The position numbers were made by a program, and so were the translations under genes. The notes beneath the pieces were generated by a model. That model was given only the letters and a program-made list of their open reading frames with translations. It was not told where the DNA came from and did not search any database. Shown here piece by piece: positions 4,503 to 8,146 of a DNA stretch of 8,146 bases. This stretch comes from Candidatus Poribacteria bacterium (lineage in GTDB: Bacteria; Poribacteria; DTPJ01; WJIO01), in contig WJIO01000169.1 in NCBI GenBank assembly GCA_014730235.1, forward strand, positions 1-8,146, given 5' to 3'. Positions within the stretch are counted from its first letter, which is position 1, and every line of letters starts with the position of its first letter.

Positions 4503-6662
4503 CTACAGGGGTAGGATCACCGAAAACCTGCTGCCTTCACCTCTTTTACTCCTGACCACAATATCCCCGCCATGAGCAAAGGCAACAGCTTTTGCCAGGG
4601 TCAATCCCAGACCGGTGCCGCCTGTCCCCAGTTCTGCGGCGCTTTTGCCCCTGTAGAACTTTTGGAATATTTTTTTCAACTCGTCTTTATCCATGCCGAC
4701 TCCCCGGTCAATTACCTGCATTATCAGGCTTTCCCCCCTTTTGAACACATTAACGGTTATTTCGTCGTTTTCTTCCGAATATTTAATGGCGTTATCTATC
4801 AGGTTCATGACCATCTGGGAAAAGGCCTGCCTGTCAACTTCAATCCGGGGTATATTTTCTGCTACATTTAAGCTGATCCTTTTTTTTCTCTGTTCGGCAT
4901 GGAAGCTATATGCCTCTACTACCTCTTGAATTAATTCAGCAATATCTGTAGGCTGGAAATCAAACTCCTTGACCTGCCTTTCAAGTCTTGAGAAATCAAG
5001 GACGTTATCAACTAAACGGGCAAGACGCTCGCTTTCGCTGGATATGGTGTCCAGATACTGCTCCTGCTTATCTTTACTTTTTGTCTTACCCGCTTTAAGG
5101 GTTTCGCTGAATATCTGTATAGATGACAAGGGTGTTCGCAGTTCGTGGGAGACATTGGCTACGAAGTCCGAGCGCAACCGAGCCAATTCCGCCTCTTTAC
5201 GGGCTTCCCTCAGTATAAGATATATGCCAAAGGCCACAGCCAGTATAAGCCCAATAACAGCCATTATACGAAGGTTGGCCTTGCGTCTGGATATTTTATC
5301 AAGATACCGGGGTTCGGTTAGATAAACCCCCACCTGCCAAAAGGGCAGAGAATCAACAGGTACAGAAGTTATAAGCCTGCCTGAAGGCTCTGACGTAAAA
5401 AAATCCGCAGTTCTGACAGGAGATGGCCTTTTTGTCCCAATAATATTTCCCTCCGCGTCCAACACAGCCAGAACCACATTTTCCCTGATTTTAATTCCTT
5501 CCAGAATATCCCTTAACCCTCGAGAAAGCATATAAAACAGGTCTGCCTCAAAACCAATAACGGCTGGGACTGATGCCTTTGTATGCTGTTGTAATTTTGA
5601 ATAAGAAAAAAGGCAGATAAGCCTATTTTCATCGCTGAACATCTGCCTGATAAAACCCGGTTTATATTCTGATGAAAGAGCGAAATTTTTTATGTCACTT
5701 TCAGCCAATATTCTGTAATCTCTGAAAAATCTCAGCAGCTCAAAACGTCGTATAACCTTTGCGTCAATTTCAGCGAAATTGGCGGAAATACTATCATCAC
5801 CCGATTCTGCATGTGTTTTAAGTTTACTCCGGGCTTTATGGGCGTAAAAAGATAGCTCTTTTGCGTCCATATCCCAGATATTATCGGATAATCGCAGGTA
5901 TAGCTGGTAAAGCATATACAGGGCGGATTGGGAATCCCCTATATCCTCATATAGCTCAGCCATTCGCGTATAGGCAGAAGCAGGTATTTCAAACCATTTT
6001 TGGGTGACATCACCATATTCATCTACAATTTTTTTATATGTTTCGATAGCTTCACTTTTAAGATCCAGCTTATCATAACATCGGGCTATATTATTCAGGG
6101 CAAAAGCCCGGTAAACCGGGTCTTCTATTTTGTCAAGTATGTGCTGGTATTCGGCTATAGCCTTTTCATAGTTTTTATTCTCGAATTCCTGATTTTCTCC
6201 GGCTGATATGTGGGAATTATAGATGTTCTTTTCGTTATTATCATCGGGGTTATAACCGTTTTCTGATGGTCTTTGGGTTAGCTCGGGATTCAGGGGATAG
6301 ATTAGCTGACCGGCGTTATTTAACAGGAATAACTGGCTGATAACTGGATGAGAAGCTTTAACGCTGCTGGAAAGTGCATAAATTTCATCGGCAGAATAGA
6401 CCTCTACATCTTCCAATAAGTTCATAATATCTCTTTCTGCCGATGAGAGCATGTTATCCACCTGGTCAACCACCGCATTTGCCAAGCTTGTATAACTTTC
6501 TTTCAACTCCTCCCACAGCACCAGACGTTCAGTCTCCGAAGTCCTGACAGCAAGATAGCCAAGAATAATGGTAGGAAGCATTATCCCGCCGATGAACAAG
6601 ATAACTTGCAGGGGTATTGTTCGACTTTTTGTTATGTGTTTTGTTAAGCTCCTTTTGTTCAT
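4503..6662 (-). CDS. Sensor histidine kinase with TPR-like repeats in a periplasmic sensor
   Basis: A 719-residue membrane histidine kinase. TM1 lies about 17-39 and TM2 about 464-484, leaving some 420 residues outside the cytoplasm. That part begins with a long helix and a Cache/PAS-like stretch (about 86-124, SQLFLLNNAGQLIYP). It then has TPR-like hairpins (about 156-260, such as NYEKAIAEYQHIL, ALNNIARCYDKLDLKSEAIE and AYTRMAELYEDIGDSQSALY), and ends with a second Cache-like half (about 365-450, VVLAVLDAEGNIIGTKR and LPFWQVGVYLTE). The cytoplasmic part is a standard kinase: H-box SHELRTPL with phospho-acceptor His506, N-box NLIDNAIKYS around Asn624, G1 DRGVGM at 652-657, F-box FQKFYRG near 666-672, G2 GTGGTGLGL at 679-687. 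No HAMP or cytoplasmic PAS is apparent between TM2 and the H-box. No response regulator lies within the window. The ATG at 6662 has a stop one codon further upstream (one intervening codon) and a poor ribosome site. Signal and regulator are unknown. Confidence 0.92.
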   Translation of the reverse strand: MNKRSLTKHITKSRTIPLQVILFIGGIMLPTIILGYLAVRTSETERLVLWEELKESYTSLANAVVDQVDNMLSSAERDIMNLLEDVEVYSADEIYALSSSVKASHPVISQLFLLNNAGQLIYPLNPELTQRPSENGYNPDDNNEKNIYNSHISAGENQEFENKNYEKAIAEYQHILDKIEDPVYRAFALNNIARCYDKLDLKSEAIETYKKIVDEYGDVTQKWFEIPASAYTRMAELYEDIGDSQSALYMLYQLYLRLSDNIWDMDAKELSFYAHKARSKLKTHAESGDDSISANFAEIDAKVIRRFELLRFFRDYRILAESDIKNFALSSEYKPGFIRQMFSDENRLICLFSYSKLQQHTKASVPAVIGFEADLFYMLSRGLRDILEGIKIRENVVLAVLDAEGNIIGTKRPSPVRTADFFTSEPSGRLITSVPVDSLPFWQVGVYLTEPRYLDKISRRKANLRIMAVIGLILAVAFGIYLILREARKEAELARLRSDFVANVSHELRTPLSSIQIFSETLKAGKTKSKDKQEQYLDTISSESERLARLVDNVLDFSRLERQVKEFDFQPTDIAELIQEVVEAYSFHAEQRKKRISLNVAENIPRIEVDRQAFSQMVMNLIDNAIKYSEENDEITVNVFKRGESLIMQVIDRGVGMDKDELKKIFQKFYRGKSAAELGTGGTGLGLTLAKAVAFAHGGDIVVRSKRGEGSRFSVILPL

Positions 6663-6746
6663 CTGCTAAATATCTACAGCGCGCTTTATCAGGCATAATT
6701 TAACTTTATTATTAAGGTATCAGTCATAAAGTCAGCGACATTTAAT

Positions 6747-7538
6747 CTAACCTGAGATCGTCCAGTATTTTGGATGTTTGTCTACATAGTTGACTTCCAG
6801 CTCTGGAAAAGTTTCTTTCAGGTAACGGGCTAAGTTTTCTATGCCCCACATTTCTGATGTGCCATGGGATACAAGAACCACACCTATTCCCATTTCGTAA
6901 AATCTTTCCCCTCTGCTCCAATAGCTAAAGCCATCGTCGCATACCACCACAACGTCAGCGCCTTCCTTGATCATTCCCAGGCCGGGCGTTCCGCAGCCGG
7001 TACCCACAGCAGGATGCGAAACCCGCCAATTAGGTTCGCCCAGCACCCATATTGAATCCTGACCCAGGGATTCTACCTTCATGGCAACATCCTTGGCAAA
7101 AGCGTTTAATGTGGTTTCGGGAATTTCGTATGTGGCGACGAATTTTGTTTCATCTTCGGCTATGCGCTTTTCCAGACCAAGACCTGTTGCCCAGGAATCC
7201 CGGATGCCTATTTTTGGCCAGGGATCCCAGATGTCATGTACCCTTAGAATTACAAGGCCTGAATCGTCCAGCAGCTTTTGTTTTTCAATCCCCGGTTCTT
7301 CGCTCCGGGCTGGTGTTTCTTCCGGGGAGTGATGCCAGAATGTGGGTTCATGAGTAACAAATAGATCGCAACCCATGTCAACAGCAAGCCTTAAATTTGC
7401 AATACTGCTCATCCAGCCTACGGCCACGGTTTTAATCTCTTTCTTGGGATCACCGGCTTTTATGGTGTCCACAGTTCTGTCACGATTTACCCATGGAGCT
7501 TTGGACAAAAGATGTTCCCGGATTTCGGTTGTATTCAT
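6747..7538 (-). CDS. Nif3-like dinuclear metal-centre protein (DUF34/NIF3 family)
   Basis: A 263-residue protein of the NIF3/YbgI family, which forms toroidal hexamers with a two-metal site; the cellular reaction is not settled (GTP cyclohydrolase-like and hydrolase roles have been discussed). Likely metal ligands are His63 in CDLFVTHEPTF, His101 and Asp105 in RVHDIWD, and His225 and Glu229 in VSHGTSE. They fit the family pattern HH...HxxxD...HxxxE, except that the second His of the first motif is Glu64. Length matches the short form of the family (YbgI is about 247). The ATG at 7538 overlaps the stop of the oxidoreductase gene (TAATG), which implies translational coupling; GGTGA lies upstream as ribosome site. 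The gene sits 84 nt ahead of the kinase on the same strand. The partner oxidoreductase suggests a role in small-molecule or sugar metabolism, which is inference. Confidence 0.85.
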   Translation of the reverse strand: MNTTEIREHLLSKAPWVNRDRTVDTIKAGDPKKEIKTVAVGWMSSIANLRLAVDMGCDLFVTHEPTFWHHSPEETPARSEEPGIEKQKLLDDSGLVILRVHDIWDPWPKIGIRDSWATGLGLEKRIAEDETKFVATYEIPETTLNAFAKDVAMKVESLGQDSIWVLGEPNWRVSHPAVGTGCGTPGLGMIKEGADVVVVCDDGFSYWSRGERFYEMGIGVVLVSHGTSEMWGIENLARYLKETFPELEVNYVDKHPKYWTISG

Positions 7539-8146
7539 TATAACTTCACCGCCCTTTTCTCTTCAAAAGACTTAATAACAGCTTCCACAGCCTGGAGCGC
7601 TTTTAGTCCATCCATACCGGTGGGCGCAGGTTCGCGGCCGGCGTTCATGTCATCTACAAAGGCATGTATCCTGTTTTCGAATATCTTATCAAAGGTCAGT
7701 GCCCCGGCATCGAATATATTAGGCTTCCATGATTGAATTGCCTGTTCGTTATGGGGATAAAATTTTACACCTTCAACAATATTATCAACCCACATAATGC
7801 CATTTTTACCGCAGACTTCCATATATTCAATAGGATGAGAAAAAGAGCTATCCCAACTGGCCATCAATGTTCCTACCCGTTCATCGGTATATTTCATGCT
7901 GATGGCAATACTGGTGTAAACAACTTCCTCTCCTTCTTTGGGTTCAATGGCTCGGGGTGTGGCCATGTGCGCGCTTATTTCGGCAATATCACCGCCGAAA
8001 AATCGCATCAAGTCCAGAGAATGGGTTTGTAATTCGTATAACAGGTAGTATTTTCCCTTGCGAGAAGTAGCCGGACCGCCCTGGGAAAGCTTCATTATGA
8101 TATATGCCACATTTCCGACTGTACCGTTATCCAGATATTCCTTGGC
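7538..8146 (-). CDS. Gfo/Idh/MocA family oxidoreductase, C-terminal part, cut by window edge
   Basis: The last 202 codons of a protein that remains open to the right edge. The family comprises NAD(P)-dependent dehydrogenases acting on sugars, inositols and related compounds. The N-terminal Rossmann domain lies outside the window, so the dinucleotide motif and the catalytic EKP cannot be checked. What is seen is the junction AKEYLDNGTVGNVAYI, typical of the start of the C-terminal domain (k.lldsG.iG.v), and then LQTHSLDLMRFFGGDIAEIS, matching the family's H..D...w..G motif. Next comes a beta-sheet region ending in WDSSFSHPIEYMEVCGKNGI, and the closing helix FVDDMNAGREPAPTGMDGLKALQAVEAVIKS; both are characteristic. 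A GTG at 8110 could be mistaken for a start, but the frame is open and homologous upstream of it. The stop overlaps the Nif3-like start. Substrate unknown. Confidence 0.88.
   Translation of the reverse strand, partial: AKEYLDNGTVGNVAYIIMKLSQGGPATSRKGKYYLLYELQTHSLDLMRFFGGDIAEISAHMATPRAIEPKEGEEVVYTSIAISMKYTDERVGTLMASWDSSFSHPIEYMEVCGKNGIMWVDNIVEGVKFYPHNEQAIQSWKPNIFDAGALTFDKIFENRIHAFVDDMNAGREPAPTGMDGLKALQAVEAVIKSFEEKRAVKL

Noticed and set aside
6663-6746. Promoter for the kinase in the 84-nt gap
   Set aside because: The region is A/T-rich, but no -35/-10 pair with good spacing stands out; the kinase may be transcribed from the upstream operon.
8108-8110. GTG as start of the oxidoreductase
   Set aside because: The frame is open to the window edge and the 12 codons before the GTG match the family's domain junction, so the true start is outside the window.

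Overview
The window looks like a chromosomal segment of a Gram-negative, double-membraned bacterium. The evidence is an outer-membrane-type TPR lipoprotein with a clear lipobox, FtsE/FtsX, and a histidine kinase with a large periplasmic sensor. Base composition leans to A+T. The mix of a Gfo/Idh/MocA oxidoreductase, a Nif3-like protein with a THEPTF motif and TPR-rich envelope proteins would fit an uncultured FCB/PVC-type lineage (Poribacteria- or Latescibacterota-like). That placement is inference only. There are six protein genes plus two related repeats. No tRNA, rRNA, CRISPR array, phage gene or transposase gene was seen.

Layout. Positions 1-2192 (minus strand) hold a two-gene unit: a TPR lipoprotein (867-2192), then after 33 nt an NRPS-like AMP-binding enzyme that runs off the left edge (1-833). 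Positions 2193-2685 are a divergent intergenic region. It carries a good promoter candidate for each side and a 229-bp non-coding element (2290-2518) with 21-bp terminal inverted repeats, a 9-bp flanking direct repeat and a strong internal hairpin. Positions 2686-4206 (plus strand) are ftsE and ftsX, abutting with no spacer. Positions 4207-4502 are a convergent intergenic region holding a second, inverted copy of the hairpin repeat. Positions 4503-6662 (minus) encode a histidine kinase with TPR-like repeats inside its sensor. Positions 6747-8146 (minus) hold a Nif3-like metal protein, coupled by a TAATG overlap to the end of a Gfo/Idh/MocA oxidoreductase that enters from the right edge.

How they work together. 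FtsEX is the ATP-driven septal complex that controls peptidoglycan hydrolases. No hydrolase activator gene sits next to it here, and inverted copies of the repeat flank the pair. The histidine kinase has no response regulator within the window. The lipoprotein and adenylating enzyme are probably co-transcribed, but their joint role is unknown. The oxidoreductase/Nif3 pair looks like part of a carbohydrate or small-molecule catabolism operon starting outside the window. The most unusual items are the MITE-like element with its inverted partner, the TPR-containing kinase sensor, the Ser in place of the usual Asp in the adenylation pocket, and the His-to-Glu change in the Nif3 metal motif.
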